From Anastatus disparis (lineage: Eukaryota > Arthropoda > Insecta > Hymenoptera > Eupelmidae): DNA of 64,000 nt. The DNA lies in contig JAFFSR010000021.1 in assembly GCA_017163975.1 (NCBI GenBank), forward strand, positions 982,501 through 1,046,500, given 5' to 3'. Position numbers and translations under genes: made by a program. Below, in pieces: positions 11,001 to 21,109 of this stretch. Numbering within the stretch: position 1 is the first letter of the stretch; the number at the start of each line of letters is the position of its first letter. The notes under the pieces were generated by a model. It made no database searches. It was not told where the DNA came from and saw nothing but the letters and a program-made list of their open reading frames with translations.

Positions 11001-13342
11001 GTTTCAGCGAGGTTTTCAGCAAAATTTAGAAAACATTTCATGGAATATTGCAAGGAACCTTTCATGAAAGGTTGCAGCAAGGTTTCTGCAAGATTTTAGA
11101 AATATTTCATGAAATTTCGCAAGAAACGTTTCATGAAAGGTTGCAGTGCGGTTTCTGTAAGACTTTAAAAACATTTCATGAAATATTGCAAGAAAACTTT
11201 TACTACATGTTTCAGCGGGATTTTCAGCAAGATTTAGACAACCCTTTGATGGAATATTGCATCGAACTTTCTATGAAAGATTACAGCGAGCTTTCTGCAA
11301 GATTTTAGAAACATTTTATAAAATATTGCAAGAAACCTTTCACGAAAGGTTGCAGCGAGGTTTCTGAAAGATTCTAAAAACATTTCATGAAATATTGCAA
11401 GAAACCTTTCACGACATGTTTCAGCGAGGTTTTCAGCAAAATTTAGAAAACATTTCATGGAATATTGCAAGGAACCTTTCATGAAAGGTTGCAGCAAGGT
11501 TTCTGCAAGATTTTAGAAATATTTCATGAAATTTCGCAAGAAACCTTTCATGAAAGGTTGCAGCGCGGTTTCTGTAAGACTTTAAAAACATTTCATGAAA
11601 TATTGCAAGAAAACTTTTATTACATGTTTCAGCGGGATTTTCAGCAAGATTTAGACAATCCTTTGATGGAATATTGCATCGAACTTTCTATGAAAGATTA
11701 CAGCGAGCTTTCTGCAAGATTTTAGAAACATTTTATAAAATATTGCAAGAAACCTTTCACGAAAGGTTGCAGCGAGGTTTCTGAAAGATTCTAAAAACAT
11801 TTCATGAAATATTGCAAGAAACCTTTCACGAAAGGTTTCAGCGAGTTTTCCAGCAAGATTTGGGGAACTTTTCATGGAATATTGCAAGAAACCTTTCATG
11901 AAAGATCGCAGCGAGGTTCCTGCAAGATTTTAGAAACATTTTATGAAATATTGCAAGAAACCTTTCATGAAAGGTTTCAGTGAGGTTCCTAGCAAGATTT
12001 TGGGAACATTTTACGAAATATCGCAAGAGACCTTTGATGAAAGGTTTCAACGAGGTTTCCAGCAAAATTTGATGAATATTTTATGAAATATTACGAGGTA
12101 TCTTTTGTTCAAAGTTGCTGTAAGATTTCTGCAAGGGTTTTAACAAGACTTCTAAGATATCACAAAAAATATTGCTATGTACATTTCGCCAATGGTTATT
12201 ATCATAATTTTGGCAATCTTTATAAAATATTCCAGAAAAGCGTTTCACAAAAAGTATCAGCAAAGTTTCATGAATAATTTCAAAATGAAATTGCAGCAAA
12301 CCTTTCATAAACAGTTTCAGCAATAATTCCGCAAGTTTTTATAAAAGATTCTAAGAGCAGTCCAGATTCGCTGTTCTTGCCTTATATTTGGTTTCCTGTT
12401 ATTTACTCAAGTATTTATTGCTGTAGTTGTATTGTAAACGGGAAGTTGAGCGCAATAAGTATGCTATTATTATAAATATTCATGCGTAGGGTAAAAAAAT
12501 CCATCGAATTGTTATTGAAAAAAGTAAAGAGCGCATAAATATTAGAAACAAAACCTTCTATTTCAATATTCTCTACTTTTCTCAAAAACGATGCTGAGGA
12601 ATTTTTTCTTCTTGTGCACAAATATTGATAATAATACTATTGCGCTCAACTAGTAATTTATACATACAACGATTGATACTTAATCAAATAAGAAAAACTT
12701 TATCACACAAGGATAGAAAATCCTGTCTACTATTAAATATTACTGCAGCAAGCTTTTGGCAAGATTTAAGAAATATTTTACAAAATATTGCAGGAAACCA
12801 TATGGAAAGGTATGAGCGTTGTTTGCGGAAAAATTTGGGAAAAATTTCATGAAATATTACGAGAAACCTTTCATGAAAGATTGTTGCAAGGTTTCTTGAA
12901 ATGTTGCTGCGAGGTTTTCAGGAAAGGTTGCTGCGAGGTTTTTATGAATATTTTAACCGGGTTCTAGCGCGGACATATAAATGTTGCTGCAATATCTCAT
13001 AAAAGGTTGCTACGAGGTTTTCTGCAAGGTTACGGCGAGATTTTCTGAAAAATTGCTGTGTGGTTGCTTGAAATGTTTTTGCTATTTTTCCCGCAAGGTT
13101 CCTGTGAGGTTTCTTGAAATGTTTCTGTTACATTTCCTGAAATATTGCTGTGAGGTTTTCATGAAAGGTTGCTGCGAGGTTTTGTGAAAGATTGCTGCGA
13201 GGTTTTTAGAAATATTTCAACCGGGTTCTAGCGCGGACATATAAATGTTGCTGCAATCTTTCATGAAAGGTTGCTGCGAAGTTTCGAAACTTTCATGAAA
13301 CCTTGCAGCAACCTTGCAGCAATCTTTCATGCTGTGTGGGTA
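8055..13342. mobile_element. Foldback-like block of 69-bp repeats with 14-bp inverted ends
   Basis: TACCCACACAGCAT at 8055-8068 is exactly inverted at 13329-13342. Between them lie dozens of copies of a 69-bp monomer. Each holds two related halves centred on the palindromes CTTTCATGAAAG and ATTTCATGAAAT. Copies are crisp from about 8370 to 11840 and decay towards both ends. The right end holds a variant with GGTTGCTGCGAGGTTT, and AACCGGGTTCTAGCGCGGAC occurs twice, near 12955 and 13219. Drosophila FB elements are a known precedent for transposons built from tandem repeats with inverted ends. No transposase and no clear target duplication are seen. Confidence 0.65.
8368..11733. repeat. Higher-order satellite array, about 969-bp super-unit
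   Basis: The junction marker TTGCAAGGAACC recurs at 8368, 8714, 9060, 9337, 9683, 9891, 10425, 10771, 11048 and 11465. Spacings are mainly 346 and 277 bp, that is five or four 69-bp monomers plus one base. Three unit types (A at 8368, B at 8714, C at 9060) form a 969-bp super-unit. The A units at 8368 and 9337 look identical over about 340 bp, and B at 10425 and C at 10771 closely match those at 8714 and 9060. The repeats are open on both strands only because 69 is divisible by three and the monomer lacks stops. Confidence 0.85.
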
Positions 13343-14379
13343 ACTATGGCCAACCACTTAGGTACTATACCGTATCAAAATCACAGGAAATACTCTTCTT
13401 CTAAACCAACTGGGCAATAGTAAGTTAACTCCTTTTTTTATCCTTTCTTTACTATTTCTCTTCTGAAGCATGCCTAAATCACTCATATAAGCTTAATCCC
13501 AATAACTACCTTAGAAAAACCAAACAAACCACGCAAACCCCTGCATGACAACCAAAACCTCACCAACTTTCAAAGCTTGACTATAATATATTTTTTGTGT
13601 TTTAGCCAACCAGGACCTATCAAGAAGCGATATAAATCATAACTACTAATCTATATCTTTGGACCAAAGATAAATCCTTCCACCACGGTGATATCTACTA
13701 TTGACGTTCAACCAAGATATTAGGGAAACAAAACAAAAAAATTCCCGGAGCACAGGAGGAGCAAACGGAAGTGCATCCTGCTCCTCCTGCAAAGACTGTG
13801 AAGACTCGAAGAATCGAAGATCAACAAGAATATTCTACACCGATAACTTTTTACTATTGCAATTTTTTTTACATTCTTTCATAAAAAGGACAAGATTAAA
13901 GTAAAGATTAAAGTTCTTGAATAATAATTTTAAGTATTCACTTCAACATTTTTGATAAAATTTCAAAAATCCATTGTAAGCAGATGCGTTACTCTCTCTC
14001 GTCTAATGTCTGACTGCCAAGTGTCGAAGATGACAATTATTCCAAGTAAGGGGGGGTTGCACGTGACACAATTGTAAAATTTTAATTTTATTTAGTTTTG
14101 ATTAACGTTGTAGAGAAATGAAATTGTTTAATGAAAAATAATTCTATTTTTCTGAAATAAATCAGCCAAGTATGATTTCCCCATGCTCTCTGTCTCTTAC
14201 ACTTGCAAGGTCGAGGTTGAGAGAGAGACCAAAATTCAATAACATGTAAAATTTGCAATTTAACATTTTAGGACGAAATTCATTATATGATTCATGTACA
14301 GAAGAAACATCCATTAAATATTAGAACGTGCGATAATTTTGGATCAATTCTGAAAAATAAAAAACATTACGAAAGATAT
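13343..14379. other. Unassigned region after the repeat block
   Basis: Possibly the rest of the retroelement into which the repeat block inserted; this is inference from composition. A strong hairpin pairs CAGGAGGAGC with GCTCCTCCTG at about 13754-13790. A G7 run lies near 14049. I recognise no gene. Confidence 0.35.
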
Positions 14380-14578
14380 CATTATAGATAAAAACAATAT
14401 TATAGATAATCATAATAAAAATAATTCAAAGAAATTTATTTGTAAATATTGTAGAAAAACTTGCACAAGATTAGATCATTTACCAAGACACTTGAGAACA
14501 CACAAAGATATATATTTACATATATGTGAATATGGTGGGAAAGGTTTTCATAGGTTAGATTGTTTAAAAAGAATATAA
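14380..14578 (+). pseudogene. C2H2 zinc-finger fragment
   Basis: The frame at about 14381-14578 contains CKYCRKTCTRLDHLPRHLRT followed by H. This is a complete C-X2-C-X12-H-X3-H finger with a basic linker after it. A second finger begins (CEYGGKGFHRLDCLKR), but its second cysteine is glycine and the frame stops before a histidine pair. Such fingers bind DNA or RNA when repeated. Here it is a short isolated piece with no start codon context, so it is a host-gene fragment, a transposon-captured piece or a distant exon. It is the only host-like coding signal I see. Confidence 0.5.
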
Positions 14579-15258
14579 AAAAAAGACGCATAAAACTGTA
14601 AATAATACATGAAAAAAATTATAAATAATAATATAACTATTTACATTTTTATAGATAAATAATGTTCAATCATATGCAATGATTATACAGTGCGTCTCAT
14701 AACTATAAAACCATAGTTTAGATAGTAGTTATTTTGGAAATTTTTTAATTTTCCGCTCTGACGCTACCACTATCGGCTAGAATGGAGTTTTTGACTGTCA
14801 CAAAATGTGTTTTAACGGTCAACGGTTGAAAATTCAATTTTCATTATTGGATATTTTTACTATTGCAATTAAACATTTTATTATTATATTTAGAAGAAAT
14901 TTATTATAATGCCTCGAGGTAAATGCTTATCTGAACAAGAAAAAGGAAAAATCTTAGCGTATCGTAAAAGTAATATAAGTATTCAAAAAATCGCTCAAAA
15001 ACTTAAAAGATCGCACAATGTTGTTTTAAATTTTTTTTAAAATACTGCTTTTTATGGTAAAAATAAAAAAGGGGGACGAAAGAAAAAGGTAACTGCATGG
15101 ATTGAGCGACCAATAATAAAAACAGCGAATAACTCTACGAAAAGCTTATGAAAAATCATAGAAGAATTGTAATTGGAAATTTCACGCAGTAAGATTCATA
15201 GTAATTAAAAAGTCAAAACATCTCGTAAGACAAAAGTTGAAAAAAGCTCTAAATCTAT

Positions 15259-15594
15259 CCCTATTGCAAAATCTCACGTGAGATTTCACGTGAGATCTTA
15301 CGTGAGATCTCATGCCAAAATCTCATATAACTTAAAAACGTGTAAATATGTCAAAATAATATAAACTTTTACTTTTACAGTCATTTGTATGCATTGTAGA
15401 GCATATTTCTTCTCAATAAAATATTTAAATTCAATTATAATATTGCATTTAAATATTTTATTGAGAAGAAATATGCTCTACAATGCATACAAATGACTGT
15501 AAAAGTAAAAGTTTATATTATTTTGACATATTTACACGTTTTTAAGTTACATGAGATTTTGGCATGAGATCTCACGTGAAATTTTGCAGTAGGG
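15259..15594. mobile_element. Palindromic MITE, CCCTACTGC ends, in the Tc1 element
   Basis: CCCTATTGCAAAATCTCACG is mirrored by the right end GTGAAATTTTGCAGTAGGG. The arms are near-perfect over about 165 bp with axis near 15426. Repeated TCACGTGAGAT palindromes lie inside the ends. The same layout (CCCTACT, then CTCAGGTGAGA motifs, then CAAAATCTCATGTGA) recurs at 57861-58232. It interrupts the transposase frame. Confidence 0.8.
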
Positions 15595-16054
15595 ATTGCA
15601 ACGCCATAAAGAGGCTCGACTTGAATTTGCAAGATTTAACATAAATACTGATTGGAATAAAGTAAGTAAATGAGTAAGATATGAGAAAGGAACCTCAGTA
15701 TTTTTCACGCAGAAATTTTGGAAGCGGAAGCTTAATGGTTTAAGGAGCTTTTTGTAAAAATGGGCTTCTACGTTTAGCTTTTCCATCTTGTAAAATGAAT
15801 GCAACAGAATACATTGATGTACTGCAAAATCGATTACTACCTTATTTAGATCAAAACAAAACAGAAAATTTTATTTTTGAACAAGATAATGCATCAATTC
15901 ATGCAAGTAAAGCTACAAAACAGTGGTTTGTTAATAATGACATTTTAGTTTTACTACGGCCAGCTTGCTCTCCAAACTTAAATCTGATGGAAAATATATG
16001 GGCTATTCTTGTACGTAGAGTGTATGCTAAAAATAAGCAGTGCAATACAATTAA

Positions 16055-16454
16055 GGAGATGTAAAACGTACACTACACCTATACTCATAAATATTATCTA
16101 ATCTTTTATTTTATTGCAAAATTCCAGGAAAATAAATACATTAGCTTGTAGTATGTATCGTGAACATTATTCAGTTAAATTTTTAAATAAATTTATTCAT
16201 TAGTTTTTAATAACTTCGGGTTTCTGGTACAAAATTGAAAAATTTTAATATATAATATTGGAGCCCAAAGTTATTAAAAACTAACAAATGAATTTATTTA
16301 AAAACTTAACTGAATAATGTTCATGACACATACTACAAGCTAATGTATGGCACATACTACAAGCTAATGTATTTATTTTCCTGAAATCTTGGCAATAAAA
16401 TGAAAAGATAGGCAATATTTATGAGTACTAGTGTAGTGTCCGTTTTACATCCCC
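16055..16454. mobile_element. TTAA MITE, family P3, copy 1
   Basis: Ends GGAGATGTAAAACGTACACT and its mirror (AGTGTCCGTTTTACATCCCC) are flanked by TTAA at 16051-16054 and 16455-16458. The arms are complementary over most of the 400 bp. An internal 24-bp segment (CACATACTACAAGCTAATGTAT) is tandemly duplicated near 16325-16372. Other copies lie at 54645 and 62841. It splits the Tc1 transposase near its C-terminus. Confidence 0.88.
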
Positions 16455-16913
16455 TTAATGAATTAAAAGAGGCAATTTTAGAAGCTTGGAGTGAAATCGA
16501 AAAAGAAATTATAAAAAATTTAATTGACAGTATGTCCAATAGAATTTTCTTGGTTATACATAACCGTGGAGGACCAATTGAATATTTACAAAATAAATTC
16601 AAATACTAAAATTATTAACAAAAATTAATATTTTCATATTATAATATATCATATTAATTTTATGTTTAACAAATATAATTGCGCTGTTTTCCCAAAATGG
16701 GTTTATAGTTATGAAACGGATAAAAAATGTAATATTGTATTAATTTTGTAATTATAACGAAATAAAAAGTTTTTAATTTTCTAATGAGCCTCCAGGCGAT
16801 ATATTTTTTTTTTTAAAGTGATTTTTAATAATATTCCATAGTTTTTAAAACGATATCGCAATTCTTTTTGACATTCCGATAAAAGTTTCATCTAAATCTT
16901 AGGTGGTTTTATA

Positions 16914-18110
16914 CCCTGGTAGAATCTGATTCCATTTCCAAGCTATTTCTTAGTCATGTAAACTGCGCATATGCTAGAAACAAGCTTGTTTTAATTCCCA
17001 GTTCTTAGCTATCGATGTAACGCTTTTTTTCCCACTTTACCGGCATTTACTGGATTGCAAATTCTTAGATAGTTAAAAGGTATTAATTCACCATTAAACT
17101 TGGCTAGAAATAAAATAAGTTTAAGACAGTATTAAAATAACCTGCGAAATAATATTCATCTCTTGTACTCTACACGGAGAAAAAAAAACAGTTGCGCTTA
17201 CTGAAGACTTCAGTAAATTTAACCTAAGTACATCAGTAAGAAGGAGTTCAGTAAATTTAACTGAAGTTATTACGTTGTTCCAACTGAACTGACAGTTTAG
17301 TAGAACCTATTTAAGTTAAATTAACTTAAATCTTCAGTAGCTGTAACTGAGGAAGCGCCCTCTTAAGGTTACTGAACTGAGTACAGTAAACACAACGGTT
17401 TTTTTTTCTCAGTGTATTATAACCTCTAAATACGGTGAAGAGACATATAACAACAAAAAAGACGCAAAGAGACATGCATATACAATATTTTTGAAACGCA
17501 CAATAAATACCGAATTGTGTTTGTGCAAAAAGTTTTTCGGTATATCACGCGCTTACCGTACGAAGACAAGCAGTACACATTATGTATAATTTCCGTGTTT
17601 ATGAAGCAAAGACATCACTTTTCATAGTGCGGTGCGTATCACATTTGTTGAGAAAAAACTATCTCCGTATGTTTGAAGCAGTTGTAAAGTGAATATTTAA
17701 TGAAATAGTTTTAGAAACAATGTTTGCATGTCATCTTTAGATATTTTAACGATACTTATGAACTTATTTAGCACTCGTTTTATTTAATTCTAATACTACG
17801 TAATACTTAATTATTACTTTTTAAAATTTGTTTAAATAAAAAAAAACATTTATAACACTTATTTTTAATATGTCAAAGTGCAAATTTTCGACTCAAATAA
17901 ACAAATTATCACTTTTTATAGGTTAGAAATATACGTTAATCACGATCTTTTCACATCCCGACAGAGTAATCGTCACAATATTTTTTTGACATAAGAATTA
18001 GTTAATTCTTTGATAGTTTTCAGATATTTAAAATATAAACATTTTTGCCCATTTTTAATTCCTATTTCCTAGTTTCGAGTCCATTTAAAATGTTTCAAAT
18101 TCTACCAGGG
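16914..18110. mobile_element. TIR element with CCCTGGTAGAAT ends, TA-flanked
   Basis: CCCTGGTAGAATCTGA at 16914 and TCAAATTCTACCAGGG ending at 18110 are inverted over about 16 bp, with TA outside both (16912-16913 and 18111-18112). The 1.2 kb interior is non-coding, so this is a non-autonomous element. It carries the nested MITE at 17173-17414. Confidence 0.65.
17173..17414. mobile_element. MITE with CACTGAGAAAAAAAAC ends, TA-flanked
   Basis: The left end CACGGAGAAAAAAAACAGTTG and right end CAACGGTTTTTTTTTCTCAGTG are inverted, with TA on both sides (17171-17172 and 17415-17416). The interior has repeated CTTCAGTAAATTTAAC-like motifs in both orientations. The termini resemble those of the MITE at 58699-58957 (CACTGTAAAAAAAAA). 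Confidence 0.75.
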
Positions 18111-18253
18111 TAGTTATGATTTTTATGTATTTTTATGATTTTCAGAAAAAATATAATTGAAAGTATTGTATAAGTATAAACAATTATTAAAATACAATAC
18201 ATATTAATATTTATAATTGTTTTTATTTAAAAAGTTAATGCTCTCCTTAGAAT

Positions 18254-18697
18254 TTGATAAATAAAATTAACCTCAAACCAATTCGATATTGAGCAAATTA
18301 TTCTTTTATTACACTTCTTTCGACGTTTCGAGCTCTTAGAATGAGCCCTTTTTCAAACAGTTACAGAAAAAAAAGAAAAATTCTCTCATATAAAAAAATC
18401 AACAACAAACCAAGATAAGTTAGACCGAAAATAGTTACATAATAAATGCCATAATTTGACAAATCAGCAATTTAAAGCGGATGGTAACATGTCTCTAATG
18501 AAAGCAAAAAACAGTTTTTTTAGATTAAAGCGAAAGTTAAAAATTAAAACTAAATAAATAAAACACTAAGAACAACAACTATACAAATAAAGTAAACTTA
18601 CAATGGCGTTTAAAGTTTAAACACTAAATGGCAAGGAAAAAGGCAAACGCTGTGCTTTTATAGTTATCCTTAAAACTAGTAGAAGTATAATAATGCT
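18254..18697 (-). mobile_element. Inverted copy of the Penelope-like element 3' end
   Basis: The sequence from about 18254 to 18697 is the reverse complement of the 3' untranslated end of the same element at about 34330-34765. Shared landmarks are GGTTTGAGGTTAATTTTAT, GGGCTCGAAACGTCGAAAG, AAACTTTAAACGCCATTGTA and AGGATAACTATAAAAGCACA. Inverted partial copies at the 5' end are a known outcome of Penelope-type integration. The match fades beyond 18700. Confidence 0.75.
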
Positions 18698-18834
18698 ATT
18701 GGGCGATGTCATTGTCTCATGGAATCTCACCTTCTTTTTTCCTTTGAAATCTTGTTTGCACCGGCATTTTTTCAATCCCAATGCCAAATCTAAGCATAAT
18801 AATATAAGCATAATAATATAAGCGTTAAAAAAAA

Positions 18835-19064
18835 TTTTGTTTCGCTTACACAATCATTAAAAGAAAGTGACTTGTTGAGTTTAAAATTGGCTTTTTTATC
18901 GAAATGTGAGCGTTACAAAGTATATCCTAAATACTTTTATACAGAAAAATTCTTTAAAAATATAAGTCATTATAGTAGAAGAGCTAAGAGAAGAATTAAT
19001 ACAATTACTATTTTTACAAAAAAAATGACTTTTGGATATACTAATTAATAATAGCTTTATACAT
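18835..19064 (+). pseudogene. Penelope-like element ORF, N-terminal part
   Basis: The frame reads LKESDLLSLKLAFLSKCERY, KVYPKYFYTEKFFKN and SRRAKRRINTI before a stop near 19049. A FL-x-C-x-KVxPKF pattern is typical of the N-terminal region of Penelope-like reverse transcriptase ORFs. The ORF is then cut by the Gypsy insertion (AGGA target at 19065-19068) and resumes at 30012. Confidence 0.65.
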
Positions 19065-19068
19065 AGGA

Positions 19069-19825
19069 TGAAGCATACCAGCCCGCATCCTTTTACAGTT
19101 GTTATAAAGTAGATAAAACATTAAAAATTGCAACATAATGATTTATTATAATTATATTTTTTTTATTATTATAAATTAAATTAAACTTGATTAGAAACTA
19201 TAAGTATAACTTAACAGTAAATGGATGCGAGAGCTTTGCAGCGCACTCATCACCTATACAGATACACTCATCACACATATAGAATAAAAGTATATGAAAC
19301 ATAGTAATGAGGAAAGGGGTCTCCCTCTCTCCACAGGACCAGCTAGAAGTCCAAGCAATCGAAGAGAGAGAGGAGGAGGAAAGAAGAAAGAAATGGGAGA
19401 AGAAGATTAATAAAGGCAATAAGCCACAAATATGTAATAAGCGCGCGCCGCCGACTGAAGGTGGGGATGCATTAACTGAGAGAGCCGTCAGCGTGCAATA
19501 GTCAGTTTGATCAGTGTCGTCTCAGGGCTCTTAAGAGCCAGACCTGCCGCTTACGTCTCTCTTGATTAAAGCATTTAACCACCAAAGCGTGAGCGCAGCA
19601 ATCCATGTATTAGTCATTACAGTAGACTTATTTCATTACTGTGATGACTGTTACTTGGATCTAATTGATGAATGATTTTATTCACAGAATATAGTTTATT
19701 TATTGAAACTAAATATAATTCTTTTTTTATTCACGGTACTTTCCCTTCCTGTAGCAAGTGGGATTCTGCCTTAAAAAGAAAATTAAATTAAAGTCACTCT
19801 TGAGAGAAGGCAACGGACTTTTACA
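19069..19825 (+). repeat. 5' LTR
   Basis: Starts TGAAGCATACC and ends GGACTTTTACA. It should carry the promoter and polyadenylation signal. AATAAA motifs occur within it (e.g. in AGAATAAAAGTA), but I cannot place the transcription start confidently. Internal open stretches on both strands recur identically in the 3' LTR and are not genes. Confidence 0.93.
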
Positions 19826-19826
19826 A

Positions 19827-19845
19827 TGGCGATCCTGCCAGGATC
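19827..19845 (+). promoter_or_regulatory. Primer-binding site, probably tRNA-Arg type
   Basis: One base after the LTR, TGGCGATCCTGCCAGGATC begins with the invariant TGG. Its complement would end GATCGCCA. The implied T-stem half (CCTGG) and G discriminator resemble arginine tRNAs; the tRNA identity is inference. First-strand synthesis would begin here. Confidence 0.75.
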
Positions 19846-20001
19846 CCAATAAGGAGGGTGAAAAGCAATAAAAAAGGAAAGTAATAATAATAAGAAGGAA
19901 AATTAAACAGATTGGGAAAAGTGCACTTGGTGACTTATTTAATACCATTGCACGGACCCAATCTTATACACAAAAAAAAGCTTTCAAAAAGAAGTCATAA
20001 G

Positions 20002-20394
20002 ATGCCAATAATGACACCAAGACAGAGTGTTGCGGACTTCATTAAAGAATCCGTTCAGAAGCACAATACGGTTGTCCAGGAGCTCGAATTCCAGATCAAG
20101 AAAACGAAAAGGATTGAAGCTGGACTTATCGAAACAATTGAAGAAATTGATTTCTTAAGATATGACCAGAAATCATTCAAGAATAATATTAAAGATCTTA
20201 TGACACAGATAAAAGATGACTTACAAAAAAACACGACAGTAAGAAGTGAAACTAAGAAGGAAATTCTACGGCTCGAGAGAGTTATCGACTCACTAGATGC
20301 AAGGATCGATAGGTGGACCAGTATCATCGTCAAATCCATGGAGGGAAATATGGAGAAGAAAGAAGATAGTGTTCACACAAAACAAACACAGTAA
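20002..20394 (+). CDS. ORF1: small coiled-coil protein upstream of gag
   Basis: ATG at 20002 gives 130 residues (MPIMTPRQSVADFIKESVQK at the start), ending TAA 20392-20394. Upstream in-frame codons have no other ATG, so this start is preferred. The protein is almost entirely charged and helical. Heptad-like spacing of L/I/V runs from about residue 10 to 115 (FIKESVQKHNTVVQELEFQI; EIDFLRYDQKSFKNNIKDLM). No signal peptide, membrane segment or zinc ligand is visible. It lies between the primer-binding site and the stem-loop array, about 2.4 kb before gag. I do not recognise a family. Small ORFs in a long leader are described for 412-like elements, but homology is untested. It could be an oligomerising accessory protein, or a decayed Gag duplicate, since gag's N-terminus is also coiled coil. 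Confidence 0.6.
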   Translation: MPIMTPRQSVADFIKESVQKHNTVVQELEFQIKKTKRIEAGLIETIEEIDFLRYDQKSFKNNIKDLMTQIKDDLQKNTTVRSETKKEILRLERVIDSLDARIDRWTSIIVKSMEGNMEKKEDSVHTKQTQ

Positions 20395-21109
20395 AAAAAA
20401 AAAAAAAGAAAACAAAACTTACACACAAAAAAAAATTTTTTTTTTGAACACGAACACAGTGTAACAATAATCAAACCTTCCCAAACAGCTACCAGAAACA
20501 CGTGAGAAAACTTAAAATCTAACCATATAATTGTTTCTTTTTTTAAGCTAAACAAACAAAATTCAAAAAAAAAAAAATATAAAACAAAAAAAAATCAAAA
20601 AAAAAAATTTTCCATATGTGCGGCACAACGGGGTAAAAGAAAAAAAATCTAAAAATTAAAAATAATAAAAGAAGGAAGGATTCAACTGACTGGTGACTCA
20701 TGACCCAGCCAGACAGTTGGATTATCTTGAAATAATAAGATTTTCTTGCATGTATATACATAAGGACAAAAAATCCTTTTTTTTTACCTTGAGTGTGCTG
20801 CGTAGAGGAGAACCTTAAATAAAATCTAAATAAAAATTTTAAGTAAAAAAAAAAAAAAAAAAAACTTTTTTTTGAGTATGATTTTTTTTACACAACCAGA
20901 AGTAAAGATTGATGTTTTCCCACAGATTATGACTCATCGGTGATTCATGCACCAGCCGATAAGTTATAACAAATAAATGAGATGAAGTAAAAGTCAAAAT
21001 CATAAACAATAATTATGATTTCTGGTTGTGTGGAAATGGAAAATTAAATTACTCGATAAATTTCAAAATAAAAATCAAAAAAAAAAAAATTAATTAATTC
21101 TTTTCTCTA
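20395..21109. other. Leader segment with A-runs and related hairpins
   Basis: Contains long A and T runs. Two related blocks, GGTGACTCATGACCCAGCC near 20692 and GGTGATTCATGCACCAGCC near 20939, each lie near a complementary pair. One such pair is CACAACCAGAAGTAAAGAT (about 20892) with TGATTTCTGGTTGTGTGG (about 21016). This may be a diverged start of the stem-loop array that follows. Confidence 0.5.

Larger units (their letters stand above)
14909..16609 (+). pseudogene. Tc1 (DD34E) transposase, broken
   Basis: ATG at 14909 opens MPRGKCLSEQEKGKILAYRK, a Tc1 N-terminal helix-turn-helix, which ends at a stop near 15039. A second helix-turn-helix-like part follows to the first MITE. After it the catalytic domain carries FEQDNASIHASK near 15868-15905 and SPNLNLMENIWA near 15970-16005. 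The Asp and Glu are separated by 34 residues, the DD34E signature. The first catalytic Asp region (around 15660-15700) is missing or deleted. After the second MITE the C-terminus finishes (SMSNRIFLVIHNRGGPIEYL) at TAA 16607-16609. The enzyme would cut and paste between TIRs at TA sites; this copy cannot. Confidence 0.8.
14688..16724 (+). mobile_element. Tc1-type DNA transposon carrying two nested MITEs
   Basis: The left end (CAGTGCGTCTCATAACTATA, after TA at 14686-14687) is mirrored by TTTATAGTTATGAAACGGAT near 16701-16721. The core CTCATAACTATAAA is shared with one or two changes, and the exact right border is uncertain by a few bases. The interior encodes a Tc1-family transposase broken by stops and by two palindromic MITEs (15259-15594 and 16055-16454). 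Removing these would leave a body of about 1.3 kb, normal for the family. Confidence 0.75.

Noticed and set aside
8312..11899. Long open frames of about 80-144 residues on both strands with FHERLQRGFCKILE repeats
   Set aside because: They follow from a stop-free 69-bp satellite monomer (a multiple of three) and occur on both strands at the same places. No start context, domain or gene structure supports a protein.
8055..13342. CRISPR array
   Set aside because: Repeats are head-to-tail without unique spacers, the genome is clearly eukaryotic, and no cas-like genes are present.
19198..19501. Small frames on both strands, repeated identically at 29380-29683
   Set aside because: They lie inside the two LTRs, and their repetition only reflects LTR identity.
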